Shown one piece after another: positions 12,355 to 23,260 of a stretch of DNA of 64,000 nucleotides (the first letter of the stretch is position 1; every line of letters begins with the position of its first letter). Under the pieces are notes generated by a model, which saw only the letters and a list, made by a program, of their open reading frames with translations, made no database searches and was not told where the DNA came from. Source of the DNA: Saccharum officinarum (lineage: Eukaryota > Streptophyta > Magnoliopsida > Poales > Poaceae); NCBI GenBank assembly GCA_020631735.1, contig CM036160.1, forward strand, positions 5,254,407-5,318,406. The letters run 5' to 3'. Made by a program: the position numbers and the translations under genes.

Positions 12355-15060
12355 TGTCACACCCATTTAACGACCAAATGGAGTGCATACCCTTATGTGT
12401 GCCCAGAGATCAATCACACATAAGTTAATAAATTATAAAGGAATGTATCATCACAAATGTTATTACATCACGATTTATAACACATAGTCTTTACAATAAT
12501 ATAGCGGAAGTAAAATATAAAAACTCTCGTGGTAGCTCCAAACACAGGCATATTGACTGGTTGACAGCAAGTCTAGTAATCTTCTGGGAAGTAGAAGTAG
12601 TCACTACTTGCACCATCTGTTACCCATCCGGGATTTTTATCCAATTAAGAAAAATAAACAAGCGTAAGTACATCTCGTACTCAACAAGTGTAATATGGGG
12701 TTCATGAGGCTCAAAGGCATAGCATAGGTTTATCAGCATGTAGCTTTTAATTAGCATTAATTCAGTATATCAATGATATCAAAGTATCTCAATATAAATA
12801 ATAAACATATGATCCATGTGAAATGATTAATAAATAGCAAAAATATATTCATTATTAATGATCCAACTATTCCATAAGGGTCCAAGGCCACTCGTGACCG
12901 TGAGCACGGCTGTTATAACAGTTTTACACTCTGCAGAGGTTGTACACTTTCACTGTGAGTCATGTTGCCCATATGCCCGGGTTAATTACTCCCAAAACAC
13001 TTCCAAGGTGAGCAGGCAGGGAAACACTATGAAGCCTTTCAAAGGTTCGTCTAACAAGTTAGAGCCGCTAGGTTTCCAAAGTCAGTCTGTGTGATTCACC
13101 ACGCAAGGATCCACAGTCTGCTCTACCCCATTTGCGCCACAAGGGTAACCTCTAACAAGCTAGAAAAGGTCCTTCTATATGACTAAAGGCAGAGCCATTT
13201 TAGCCCTCATAGTTGTACTGTAAAATACCGGATTTTCGCTTACAGATAAGTCCTTATGGAGAGTAACAAGAGCACCAAATAACCCCATGCTCTAGTATCC
13301 TTTAACAGTAATAAAATCATCTTTTATTGTTTATTGCATACTCCATTAGTCAAATTACATGATCATAGTTCATGTTAAGCACTAGCAATACTAATCCATG
13401 CAATATAATAGGTATCAAGGAATAAGATCAACACTAAGTCATCCTTAACAAGGAATATATGCATAATGATATTATTTGCTTAATATGAATAGGACAACAA
13501 GGATAATCCCATGCTATACTTGCCTTGCTCAAACTGGTCCTGGTGATCTTGTTCGTAGTAAAACTCCTGATCTCCAACGAATTGCTCACCGTCTATACTC
13601 GATCAACAATAGCAACAACATTCATCCAGAACAATCATGCGTAAACAAACAAGACTATAATTAGAACAGTACACCAATAGTAAGAAAATAAGATAAAAAG
13701 TTTTTAAAACGAATCTACAACTCGCTAGGATCACACAGACGCAAAGATCACAAAAAACGGAGCTAAAACGACGAAGTTATGCATTTACGAAGATTTCCTA
13801 TAGAAAAGTAATTACTTTAATTCAAGCTCGAAAATAAATTGTCACAAACCTACTGAACAGTCCTACTAACATGTAGAGCTCTTAATTACGAACCTAATGC
13901 AATTTGAACGGATCAAATCGGAGTTAAAACGGATGAATTATGACTAAAACAAACTCAGTGGCAAAACTGTAATTAGCTGAAAACGTATTTTGAATGAACT
14001 GAGATCAAACTACGCTTTCAAACGGATATTACGCAATACGGAAGTACGCTTTGGACTGTGGGTTAATCAATTGAAAAATATAGGGTGTCTTTAGCAAAAT
14101 GCGCATCCGAACCGGTATCGTTCAATTACAGCCGTTGGATTCAAAGTAGACGGCTCATAACGGATCGGGACGAACGGGGCGGCGATCCGACCGGGAAAAT
14201 ACGCCGGCGACCAAATCCACGGCGGCGCCATCGCCGGAGTTCGCTAGAACTCGAAACCGAGCATCATTCGACGAAATAAAAGTACCGAGATGGAGTACAA
14301 GGCAATGCGATCTCACCAAGGTCGATTGCGAGGGCGGAGCTATCCCGAAGTGGCCGCGGCGCTCGAGATAGCGGCCGGTCACGTCGGAGATCCAAGCGGT
14401 GCTTCCTCGAGATGTTTTGGGTGCTTCGCGTCGAGATAGGATGGGGCGTAAGGATCACGGGCTCGGTTTTTATAGCCCGAAGGCAATTCCAAGGAAGGAA
14501 AGGGGAGATTGAGGGGAGGATTCGGTTTCGGTAGTTTAGGAAAGGAAGATTCGACGGCGGCTTGGGGAGGAAGACGACGTCGCCTGACGCGCGGGGTCCA
14601 CCGGTCAGCGAAACACAGAGAAAGAAGGCGCGGCAGCGCGCGAGCTGGGCCAGCGGTGCATGCGCGAGCCAGGCCGCGGGCGAGAATGGGCTCGGCCCAG
14701 GCGGGACGCGACGCGCGCGCTGAGGCGGGGGATGGTTCACTCGGCTCGGAAGGCAAGCGGGCCGCGGGGAAAGAAATGGGCTGCCGGGCCGAAAGCGAGG
14801 AGAAGGAAATTTTTCTTTTTCTTTTTCCTTTTCAATTATTTCAAAGCATTTTCAAATGATTTTGAAACCTAATTTGAATTTAAACCAAACCACTCATCAT
14901 AAAAATTTAAATGCAACAACATGAGTGCACAAACATGTTTCTACTCTTATATTTGATTTTAAGTTAATAAAATTTATTATTACTCTAAATTTGCATGGTC
15001 ACAAAATTGTATAAAATCAAATTTTTCTTTTTTTAATATCCAAAATTTTAGGGTGTTACA
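12355..15060 (-). repeat. 5' LTR of the chromovirus
   Basis: 2706 bp with TG...CA termini and inverted TGTAACACCC/GGGTGTGACA ends. It is closer in sequence to the partial LTR at 23257-25431 than to its own 3' LTR, for example in the AACCGGTATCG stretch near 14112 and the GAGTTCGCTAG stretch near 14237. This supports the later segment being a copy of this same insertion. Confidence 0.92.
14465..14475 (-). promoter_or_regulatory. TATA box in the 5' LTR
   Basis: CTATAAAAACC on the element strand, well inside the LTR and followed by GC-rich leader. The same motif occurs at the matching places in the other LTR copies. A promoter role is inferred from position. Confidence 0.5.
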
Positions 15061-15065
15061 TGGCT

Positions 15066-15374
15066 GAAGGCCATTAACAGACTTACCTTGTTTTCTTGCT
15101 GCAGCTAGAACTGATGTACTACCCTTATTTTTATCTATGCTGTCATCAGTCGAAGGCCTCAGTCAGTCTCATGCTCATTGTTCTCAGATCCTGCTCCCAG
15201 TGCGTACAAAGATAGTCCTTACTATTTTGTGTCCAACTACCTATTTGCAAGGAATATTAAACGAACCTAGCAAATGAGTTATTCATAAATTTGTATTGGA
15301 GTTAGCCAAACTCCTCTGATTTCATGCCAAAAGTAAAAGAGGAAAAATTTCATAATCATACACAGTATTAAATT
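15066..15374. repeat. Inverted-duplication left arm, segment 4
   Basis: Continues the host sequence after the chromovirus. It matches the reverse complement of 52964-53275, sharing ACTGATGTACTACCCTTA, GATCCTGCTCC and GCAAGGAATATT. Similarity stops near 15374, where the partner arm runs into the 3' flank of F-box gene B. A second copy of this segment is at 25437-25746. Confidence 0.82.
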
Positions 15375-15952
15375 GTAAATAATTCTTGAAGGTCAAGCAT
15401 TTTTGGACAAGTTAGTACACTATTAGGGTAGGGTATGTATATTGTTTATAGATTGTTTAATACAGTGCCACTAATATTGAGACGACTTAGCAACTTCTAC
15501 AATAGATTGCCTTTTAAGTTGTCTCCTAGTAATTTAGAATCTTTAATTTGTGCATAGAACAAAGTAAGGTTTATGAGTTGCATGACAATAACCACAGTAC
15601 ACTAATTCATAAGTTGCCTCATAGTTCTAAATTTTAGCTTACGAGGCCTTTGCTTCGAGATACAACTACTTCTTTCTCTTATCTTCGTCTCATTTTTCTC
15701 TCTTTTCTCCACGTCATAAAAATCCAATGTCACTGATGAAACAATCTATTGCATTGCTTACATGCACTAATATACTTTCCTTTTAAGGACAACCGTATTT
15801 GTCCATGCCCATGAGCTACCTAGCAAGTATTGCATCCAGTCCAGTTTATAAGACAAAATTTGACATGCAACAGCCTCCTAAGCTATATATTTAAAATTCG
15901 TTTATTTATTATTATATTACTTATGATTTTTACCTATCAATGTTGGACAGTA
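15375..15952. other. Intergenic AT-rich sequence
   Basis: No gene, RNA or terminal-repeat signal was seen. The same sequence, with small differences, is at about 25747-26328. Confidence 0.5.
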
Positions 15953-16211
15953 CTTCCTTCGTATCGGATTTAGAAGTCATTTAGTACAGCGACATGGTCT
16001 CCAAAATACAACTTTGACCTTTTGTTTTTATAAAAAATATTTATGGAAAAGTGATATATTTATACTTTTATGAAAATATTTTTCAAGACAAATCTATTCA
16101 TATAATTTTTACATTTGCAAACTCAACAACTTAAAAGTTATTGATGATTTATATTCTCAATGTTTGACCCAAACCTTGTCCAAAACGACTTCTAAATCCG
16201 ATACGGGGGAG
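15953..16211. mobile_element. Stowaway-like MITE
   Basis: 259 bp flanked by TA. The left end CTTCCTTCGTATCGGATTT and the right end AAATCCGATACGGGGGAG form long inverted repeats of the CTCCCTCCGTnnnn class used by grass Stowaway elements (Tc1/mariner). The interior is AT-rich. The second copy is at 26329-26587. Confidence 0.85.
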
Positions 16212-16358
16212 TACATCTGATAGCAAAATGTGAGAATATCAATTTTGTATTGCAACAGTTAGAAATTATCGGTCAAATTATTAGTAATTATTAATTAAAG
16301 ATTGTAACACGTTTGCATTCTTGTAACTAAAGGCACGGCGCAAGCCACCGAGTCTATT

Positions 16359-16465
16359 TTTTTCCCCAAGTGAGACCCACCTGTCCGAGGGGTGGTGCTC
16401 CATGCCGGTTGCTCTTTTTCCCCAAGTCAGACCCACCTGTCAGAGGGGTGGTGCCCCATGCCGGT
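16359..16465. repeat. Two-copy 56-bp tandem repeat
   Basis: Two units of 56 bp beginning TTTTTCCCCAAGT and containing AGACCCACCTGTC and GAGGGGTGGTG. The second unit is slightly shortened. It is also present in the second copy at 26734-26840. Confidence 0.8.
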
Positions 16466-17030
16466 CCAACCGGACCAGATTCAAGTGAAGCAAACTCCGC
16501 TAGTTTCAGTTTCCAGAGCATGGACTGAGCACCTTAAATGTTCTGAAACATTATGGAGACATCGATTGCCACTAGATGGATGCCCAACTCCTGGACATTG
16601 ACATCTGATACAAGTTATGTTCCCAGCAATGCACAATAACATCCACCCACTACCTGAATTATGCTAAGTAGAGTAAAACTGTAAAAAAAAGATAGCTAAC
16701 TTTTAGCCAATGTCCTGAACACAACAAACCTGTAGTTCAGAAAGAACTAAACCTCTAAACTAAGAATGCCAAATGTGTGTAATGTAACTCAGTACATTCT
16801 TCTCAACCTTTCATGCTTTCAGATTAGAACCCAAGAAACATGACTAAAACAGTTCAAAAGTTCATGTGGTTTGCATTTGCCACCTTGAGTTCTTAAAGAA
16901 TTGCAAAACAAATTCATACTCTCTGTTCTGAAACCATCAGAATCCAATTACATGTACTCTCGGCAAACTATATGCTATCCTAATTTTTTCTCTGTTCTAG
17001 TATCCCATTCCCACAACTTGGTGTTCTTCT
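16466..17030. other. 3' flank of the NAC-like gene
   Basis: Non-coding AT-rich sequence downstream of the NAC-like gene (minus strand). It would include that gene's 3' UTR. No other signal is recognised. Confidence 0.45.
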
Positions 17031-18098
17031 TCATCTCCTTGGGATCTCTGAATCTCCTGCATCTCCCCGGGGCATGACCGACTTAGATTTGGTTAGGGTC
17101 ACGAGCGCCTGCAGAGCGGCGAGGTGGAACCCGCACTGGGGACAGTGCAACTGGGCCGGCGCAGCTGGGGCACCCGTGGCTGTCGCCTTGAAAGCCGACA
17201 CCACGCCAAAGCTCTCGGCGTCGGCCACCGCCACCCTCATCTTCTTGTGTGCAGGCGGCGAAACCAACAAGTCCTCGTCATCCGCCAACACCGCCTTATT
17301 CTTCGTGCAGGGCGCCACGGCCATGGTCATGCCGGAGACCTCGTCGTCGCCTGCCGCCTTCTTCGTGAGAAGAGGCGCTGTCATCACTATGGTAGTGGCC
17401 ATGCCGTCCGAGTTCTTGCTATGCCGTTGCCGTCTTGCTGTCACAGCGTTGGAGTCCTCATCGTCGACCGCCTTGCTCTTCCCGCAAGAAAACATTGTTT
17501 CCGCAGACAGAGACACGCCGGAGCGCACGTCGTCGTCACCGTCGGGCGCCACCGCAGGACCATGGTTGCGCGGGCTGCGGTACATCTTACACAGAACGAG
17601 GCCCTCGACCTTCCTCCCGAGGCCATCGTGGTGAAGGTGGAACTCCGCCATTATCCAGCCAGCTCGGGCGTCCACACCAGCGTCGCCCCCGCATGAAGGA
17701 AAAACTCTGGCGGTAGCCGACGTGACGTCCGCCGTCGAGGTGGTCGACGACGTTCTTGGGCGCGGCCTCGCTGTGCCAGCACCCCGTGCCGTCAGCGACG
17801 GCGCGCACCTTGCGCCGATCGCGGGGACTCTTGGTGCGCAGCGGGCTTAGGAAGTACCACGTGTAGTTGCCGTCCAGGGAGACGGCCGGATTGAATCTCC
17901 GCGCCAGCTCCTCAGGGTCAGCGGAGTACAGGTCCGCCGCGTGCACGTACGCGCCCGCGCCGCCTGCCTTGGTGTCGCCGGAGGTCACCCACGGCCGCAG
18001 AAGTCCTTCACGAGCGTCACGTCACAGGGCTGCGCGTACAGCGCCACAGCCGGCGTCGGCGACGGCGACGTCGGGCCGGCGCGGGACATGGGGAGCAT
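17031..18098 (-). pseudogene. NAC-like gene, copy 1, frameshifted
   Basis: Same gene as 27406-28476, nearly identical, but the frame is broken twice. Two bases are missing at about 17686-17692 (CGCCCCCGC against CGCCCCTCCGC in copy 2), and one base is missing at 18000/18001. Both indels are in or beside short homopolymers, so consensus errors are as likely as real mutations. The start is taken at the ATG at 18098-18096 for the reason given for copy 2, and the TATA-like box is conserved at 18184-18193. Given the back-jump at the N gap, this is probably the same locus (other haplotype or overlapping contig), not a second gene. Confidence 0.75.
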
Positions 18099-18193
18099 GG
18101 AGAAGGAGGTCGTCGGCTTGGAGTTCGCGGTGAAGATCGAACGAGCGATCGAGCATATGGAATGTGTGCGAGCGACGCACGGTTGTTTATAGG

Positions 18194-19375
18194 TGGGCTC
18201 ACAACTTCGACTCGGAATCGAAGAGGAGAGGCGGCGTCCCGTGTACGCCACGCGCAGCGGGAGCGGTTGGGATGCCCGGATGGGTCTCCGACTCCGAGAG
18301 TCCGAGCCTGGATTCCCTACCTTTCCTTGTTGTGCTGGGCCTGTCTGATCTTCTTCAAGGCTGGTCTCACACTCAGTACGGAGCGCACTAGAATTTGTCA
18401 GTCTTGGCTCTTTTTTTTTTTGCTTGTGCTCTGTTCCTACTCATGTTCGTCGTTGTAGGTGTTTTAAAAGAATCTCTAGACAAATTCATATGCGGCTTGC
18501 ACTTCCAAAGTTTGATAAGCATCACGATCTTGTTTGAACTTCCATATGTCTGCAAATAAAAAAATTTCCATATTGGACAACCAAATGTTTCGGAGGCCCA
18601 TCAACACATGATTTTCTTTATTTGTTGCATCCGAAATCGATGGCTCAGATCAAATCACTCAATCTCTACCATTACCTTCTTAATCAACATATGCACTAGC
18701 TCGATCCTGGCTGTCTCCTATCACGCTCACCCCGCCACCTGATCCATCACCCTTCACCATGGCTTCACGCTAAAATCAATTTAACCTTCCATGCCATCCT
18801 TTTTTAACGATAAGGATCAGCGTCTCTCTGGACGGACGGACCAACCCGCTCGCGCCGCTTGCCCACATCACAGAAAAAAAAAGATAAGAAACCATTGACA
18901 CGCACTCCGCTTTGTACCCGCCGGTCGACGCCGCTGGCTCCGCACCGTCCGCGTCTCCGCCCCAGCCTCACCTTCCCCTCTCTCTCTCTCCCTCTCTCCC
19001 AACGTGGCCTAAAGCACGGCCAACTCCGCGTGCTGCGCACGATCAGCCCGGCGATGCCCCAACCGTGCGGTGCAGCCCCCCGGTACCATGGCAGCTCACC
19101 CGCATCACGCACCGTGTGCCTCCGCCCACTCTGCCTCGCTACTCCTTCCAATAGATCCGCTGCGCAGTGAGAGATCCGATGGTGGTGAGGACTACGACGT
19201 TGGCTGCAGGGGCTGCGTGTCGAGCCCCTCATACTAGCAGCTACGAAGGGGTCCCCACCGGCCTCGTAGTAGGCGGAGTCCATCTGGACGATGGTGGCGA
19301 CGGCATGGCTGCCTCTGGTGAACTCCACACGCTGTCGAGCCTCCATTTCACATGCAGCAAGGAGATGTTACGATG
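18194..19375. other. Upstream region of the NAC-like gene and GC-rich repeat sequence
   Basis: 18194-18460 is upstream sequence of the NAC-like gene. About 18860-19370 is GC-rich with no frame carrying a recognised domain. It grades into the TGTTGCA repeat field, so it may belong to one unclassified transposon. The copy at about 28572-29763 differs by a short extra stretch near 29299-29325. Confidence 0.4.
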
Positions 19376-19770
19376 TGCTAAAAACACATGTTGCAAACGT
19401 ACATTTCAAGTGTTTTTGGATGTTTGAGAGGTATGTATGTTGCAATTGTTTCAGATGAATGTTACAAAAGTATATCAGAATGTTGCATATGTTGCAGCAG
19501 TTGTATATGTATGTTGCACAAGTCTGTTCCCAATGTTTCATTTGTGTTTTTGGACGTATTGTTGTAAGTGTATTTATCTGGATATTGTATACGTTTCACA
19601 CATATGCTGCAAGTGTTTCATCTGGATATTGCGCATGTTTGCAATGGTTTTCAATTGTTTTTCATGTGCTTTTCAAGTGTTTCAGCAGCATGTTTCAAAT
19701 ATTTTATTTGTCTTCGGATGTATGTTGCAAGTGTTGCATCTAGATGCTTCAAAAGTAGATCAGATGTTGC
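19376..19770. repeat. Degenerate TGTTGCAAGTGTTTCA repeat field
   Basis: About 400 bp of loosely tandem units built from TGTTGCA, GTGTTTCA and TCTGGATATTG words, about 20-30 bp each. The Cys-rich frames across it come from TGT/TGC words and are not taken as genes. Such fields are common inside grass DNA transposons, but no termini were found. The copy is at about 29764-30165. Confidence 0.6.
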
Positions 19771-20454
19771 ATATGTTACAATACACATGAGAAGCAGTCC
19801 CTGCGCATGGTCTGGCGGTGCCCGGGCGGCACGGGCTCCACATGGGCACGTGAAATAAACCCAGGCGCAGGCAGGGTCATGCTGGTTTTCTTTTGTGCGA
19901 GCACGGGAAACTATAGCACGGGCTTCTGGACGCAGGCCTCAGGCCGGACGTCCGGGCAATAATGGTCCCTTTTTTGTGCAAGCACGGGTGTGCATTGTTG
20001 GTGCGAGCGTGAGAAACTGCAGTGCGGGTTTTGGACGCGGGCCTCGGGCCGAATGTGCACCTGCCCTGCCGCGACGCACACTGATTGTTCTGTCGCTAGC
20101 CCGGCTTCATCAAGCTATCACCGTGACGTTTCCGTCTCTACCTTGACCAACTCCGTCCTTCTGTTCCTGGCATATAGCTGCACCTCCGTCTCACATAACT
20201 CCCCTACCACCACCCATAGATCCCTAATTCCCTTCTAAGCCCGCTGGATAGAGTAACTCTCTGCAACGATTCACAAATTGAATTTCATCAAGGCACGTGT
20301 ATAAATAGTTCCTTCCATTTTCTATTTATGGCCCAGTTTAGCTCAATGATTGCCCTTTTTTCACCAACCACTTGGATTATACAAGCTTTTGTCGAGGGAC
20401 ATGTGAGTCATCAGTACCTCGGACCAGGACATTACTGCCGGTTTGAACCCCCAT

Positions 20455-20760
20455 CACTACAGGAATTTGAACCGGCGGTACTAAATCGGCAGTGAGGTGC
20501 TGGTCCTATCACTACTGGTTCTTAAAAACCGGCAATGATAACAACCTTCACTACCAGTTCGTATTAGCAACCGGTAGTGTTGAGTTTAACAACACTACCG
20601 GTTCATCACCTAAGCCGACTGTGATATTTCTGTGATCACTACATGTTCAGGATTGAAACCAGTAGTGTTGATTTGGCCAACACTGCCGACCCAGTATTTG
20701 AGCTGGTATTGCTATTTCTATCATCATCGCTGGCTTATTGAACTGGCAGTGATCTATTTT
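20455..20760. mobile_element. CACTA transposon terminus
   Basis: Begins CACTACAGGAATTTGAACCG and is followed by many direct and inverted copies of an ACCGGTAGTG-like motif, the subterminal pattern of grass CACTA elements. Part of an opposite-facing end (GGACCAG...CACTGCCGGTTTGAAC, about 20422-20449) lies just upstream. No CCTGTAGTG partner end was found downstream, so the element is truncated or extends through later insertions. The copy is at 30854-31160. Confidence 0.65.
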
Positions 20761-20861
20761 TTCAATATTGTTATTTAATAAATTATTTTTTCTCTATTTT
20801 TGTGTGATACTTTTTGTTTCCTATGGTTATGGTAATGTATACTAGACCCACATATATCACA

Positions 20862-21208
20862 TGTCAGGTATCAAAATACCCGGGGTATCCAACGGGAGGT
20901 AAAATACAGCACCCAACACGATGACAGCGTAAGGGGCAAAAAGCGCTGACAGTGTGTCAGCCGCTCAAGGCGCACCACCACTCAAGAGACTTGGAACCTG
21001 CTCCCTCTCTCGAAAGCTTGTAACCCCTACTACAAGCACCCCGGTGCAAGGCAACATGAACCGCAGCGAAACTCACTGGACGTAGGGCCGTTCATGCCCG
21101 AACTAGTATACATCCTTGTGTCCACTTTGCATACCATCAGGGTCTAAACGCGTAGATACAAATTCACTAGTCGCTCTGTTTAGACAACCAGTTCTCTAGA
21201 CACCAACA
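20862..21208. mobile_element. Solo LTR
   Basis: 347 bp beginning TGTCAGGTATC and ending CACCAACA, with TG...CA ends and a 5-bp duplication TCACA at 20857-20861 and 21209-21213. There is no internal region. This is the product expected from recombination between two LTRs of one retrotransposon. The copy is at 31261-31607 with the same duplication. Confidence 0.85.
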
Positions 21209-21235
21209 TCACAAATCTATCAAGATTTATATTAC

Positions 21236-21300
21236 ACAAATGTTACAATATATATAATATATTATATATACATATGATATATATATATATATATATTAAA
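21236..21300. repeat. AT microsatellite
   Basis: TA-rich simple repeat (TATATATAATATATT and a run of AT pairs). It is much shorter and partly replaced in the second copy near 31640-31685, one of the larger differences between the two copies. Confidence 0.8.
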
Positions 21301-22089
21301 TATAAGTCTATCAAACATTGATTTATCATACTTTCATTGTACTTATTGGCCTGTGCATCCATGGCGTTGCCGTGAGCATGAGGCCCGCCGTCCAATGTTA
21401 CCAAGCAGCATCGCCGTGGAGGGAACCGCGTGAGGCTAGGAGAGGGAAGGGGAAGCGGACTTGTGTGACGGCGAAAAGGGAGGTAACCCTCATGCGCGAG
21501 TAGGGGGAAGGGGATGTGGAGTCATGTGACGGCGTGAGGGGAGGGAACCGTGCGACTCGGATGAGGGGAGGGAATGGTGGAGAAGCGGAGTCGCACTATG
21601 GCGCGAGGCGAGGAAACCGCGCGAGGTGCAGGCTGGGTGGCGCACTATGTGGTAGAAATAAGGTTTAGGAAATTAGGAAGCTTTAAATCTGGTTGATTGG
21701 AGAATGGGGCAGTTGTCAGGCCTAAATCATTTTACCATACCGTGTTGTGCCACCTGGCGTGCCTAGGGAGCAGGCTAGGCATGGCCCTTTGTGTCAGGAT
21801 GTGCTGGCCTGGGCCCGCACAATACTAGGCTGTGCCATGCTTGGGCTGGGCCAAAAAGCCGTACTTCAGGATGGGCTATTGGGCTGCGGGCTGCATGACC
21901 TGCACAATTTTCGTGCTTTGTTTTTTCCAAAAAAAGAAGAAGGGAATTAGAAAATTTGTTCCTGTTTTGTTTTTAGACGTCATTGTATATGCAGGAACTC
22001 TAAACTCTGGGCAATGAACGGTCTCCCAAGATTTATGTTCACTTTAATGTGGACCTCAAAATTTGTGGCGCCGCACGCAAGCGCAGCAA
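21301..22089. other. GC-rich purine-biased repeat DNA
   Basis: About 21420-21640 is purine-rich (GAGGGGAGGGAA words). About 21735-21910 has TGGGC/GCCTGGGCC words typical of decayed grass hAT-type repeats. No coding domain or matched ends were found, so the class is left open. Confidence 0.35.
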
Positions 22090-22325
22090 GGCCTTTTTAG
22101 ATTAAAATTTTTTAGGAAAAATTTTTATAGCACTTTCGTTATTATTTGGCAAAATTTGTTTAACCATAGACTAACTCGGCTCGAAAAGATTCGTCTCGAC
22201 ATTTACAGATAAGTTGTACAATTAGTTTATTTTTACCTACATTTAATGGTCCATGCATGTGTCCAAAGATTCAATGTGACAGGTACTGTGCAAATTTTTT
22301 AGGTCTTTTTGAACTAAACAGGGTC
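22090..22325. mobile_element. Tourist-like MITE
   Basis: Left end GGCCTTTTTAGAT and right end GAACTAAACAGGGTC form the GGCCTTGTTTAGTTC-type inverted repeat common in panicoid grasses. The interior carries AATTTGTTTAACCATAGACTA and CGTCTCGACATTTACAGA. A 3-bp CAA/TAA flank is imperfect. The copy is at 32471-32708, with several substitutions between the two. Confidence 0.7.
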
Positions 22326-22537
22326 TAGATTGAATTGAAGGAGCCGATGAGTCTGCAACGCGCTAACGAGAGGAACTGCGCTGGCGTTTGGGATCCCCGG
22401 CTGTTCAGTTCCAGTCCTACTCCTATCCTATCTGCCTGCCAGACCCACCCAACCACCCCGCTTCCCTTCAAGTAGCAGCAGCCTACTAGCAGTAGCGCCG
22501 GTCCATTCCCTCCAGCTCATTTCACGAGTTCACCAAC

Positions 22538-22674
22538 ATGCCGCCGCGCTGTCTGCCGGAGCTGATGGAGATGGAGGATCTCGTTGAGGATATGCTCCTC
22601 CGCATCCTGCCCGACGACCTCGCCCGTGCCGCTCTCGTCAGCAAGCGGTAGTGCCACTTCATCTGCGGCGTCGC
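22538..22674 (+). pseudogene. F-box pseudogene A, copy 1 (5' end, cut by the gap)
   Basis: Starts MPPRCLPELMEMEDLVEDML and continues RILPDDLARAALVSKR, the N-terminal half of an F-box. TAG at 22649-22651 replaces the Trp expected in the conserved KRW position. The frame upstream is intact here, unlike copy 2, which has an extra C. The N gap ends it at 22674. Confidence 0.8.
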
Positions 22675-22774
22675 NNNNNNNNNNNNNNNNNNNNNNNNNN
22701 NNNNNNNNNNNNNNNNNNNNNNNNNNNNNNNNNNNNNNNNNNNNNNNNNNNNNNNNNNNNNNNNNNNNNNNNNN
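22675..22774. other. Assembly gap 1 (100 N)
   Basis: Exactly 100 N, a conventional unknown-size scaffold gap. The sequence after it restarts in material already seen from 6684 onward. Confidence 0.98.
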
Positions 22775-23260
22775 TATCTCTAATCATTCTTACTTTCTTT
22801 TCAGCATCCTTGAGTACAATCAGGACCAAAACACTTGACTTTTCCATGTCTGATTCCAAAGAAACGGGGTTCTACACTTTTGTCCATACAGAGCCTCAAA
22901 CGGTGCTATCTGAAGACTCTTCTGATAACTATTGTTATATGAGAATTCTGCATAAGGCAAACTCTTATCCCAACTAGTACTATATTGTAAAGCATAAGCT
23001 CTCAACATATCCTCCAATATCTGATTAATTCTCTTTGTCTGTCCATCTGTCTGTGGATGGTAGGCTGTACTAAAGTTCAGCTTAGTTCCTAGTGATTCAT
23101 GTATCTTTTGCCAATAATGAGATGTAAACTAGGTACCCCGATCAGACACAAATTTTTGGAACTCCATGTAGACTCACTATTCTTTCCATATACAATTCTG
23201 CCAACCTTGCACTGCTATACGTAGTCCTAACTGGTAGGAAAATGAGTAACCTTGTTAGGC
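22775..23260 (-). pseudogene. Partial integrase of the chromovirus, copy 2
   Basis: Matches 6684-7169 of the chromovirus integrase region with small differences, including an extra A near 22819 that breaks the frame and a lost stretch near 23148-23158. At 23257-23260 it joins LTR sequence through the shared bases AGGC, skipping the equivalent of 7170-12884. Confidence 0.88.

Larger units (their letters stand above)
3442..15060 (-). mobile_element. Tekay/RIRE3-RIRE8-type Ty3/gypsy chromovirus, complete but defective
   Basis: An 11.6-kb LTR retrotransposon reading on the minus strand, flanked by the 5-bp duplication TGGCT (3437-3441 and 15061-15065). The order along the minus strand is 5' LTR (12355-15060), Met-type PBS, ORF0, gag, protease, reverse transcriptase, RNase H, integrase, chromodomain, polypurine tract and 3' LTR (3442-6149). 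The pol order and C-terminal chromodomain place it among chromoviruses. Long LTRs plus an extra ORF before gag are described for rice RIRE3 and RIRE8, and the assignment to that lineage follows from this. It cannot make its proteins as it stands because of internal stop codons. The host site lies inside the left inverted-duplication arm; the partner arm near 53754-53765 lacks it. Confidence 0.93.

Noticed and set aside
19437..19790. Cys-rich, membrane-like small proteins (also near 29834-30187)
   Set aside because: They are translations of the TGTTGCA/GTGTTTCA repeat words in three frames; composition explains the Cys and Phe.
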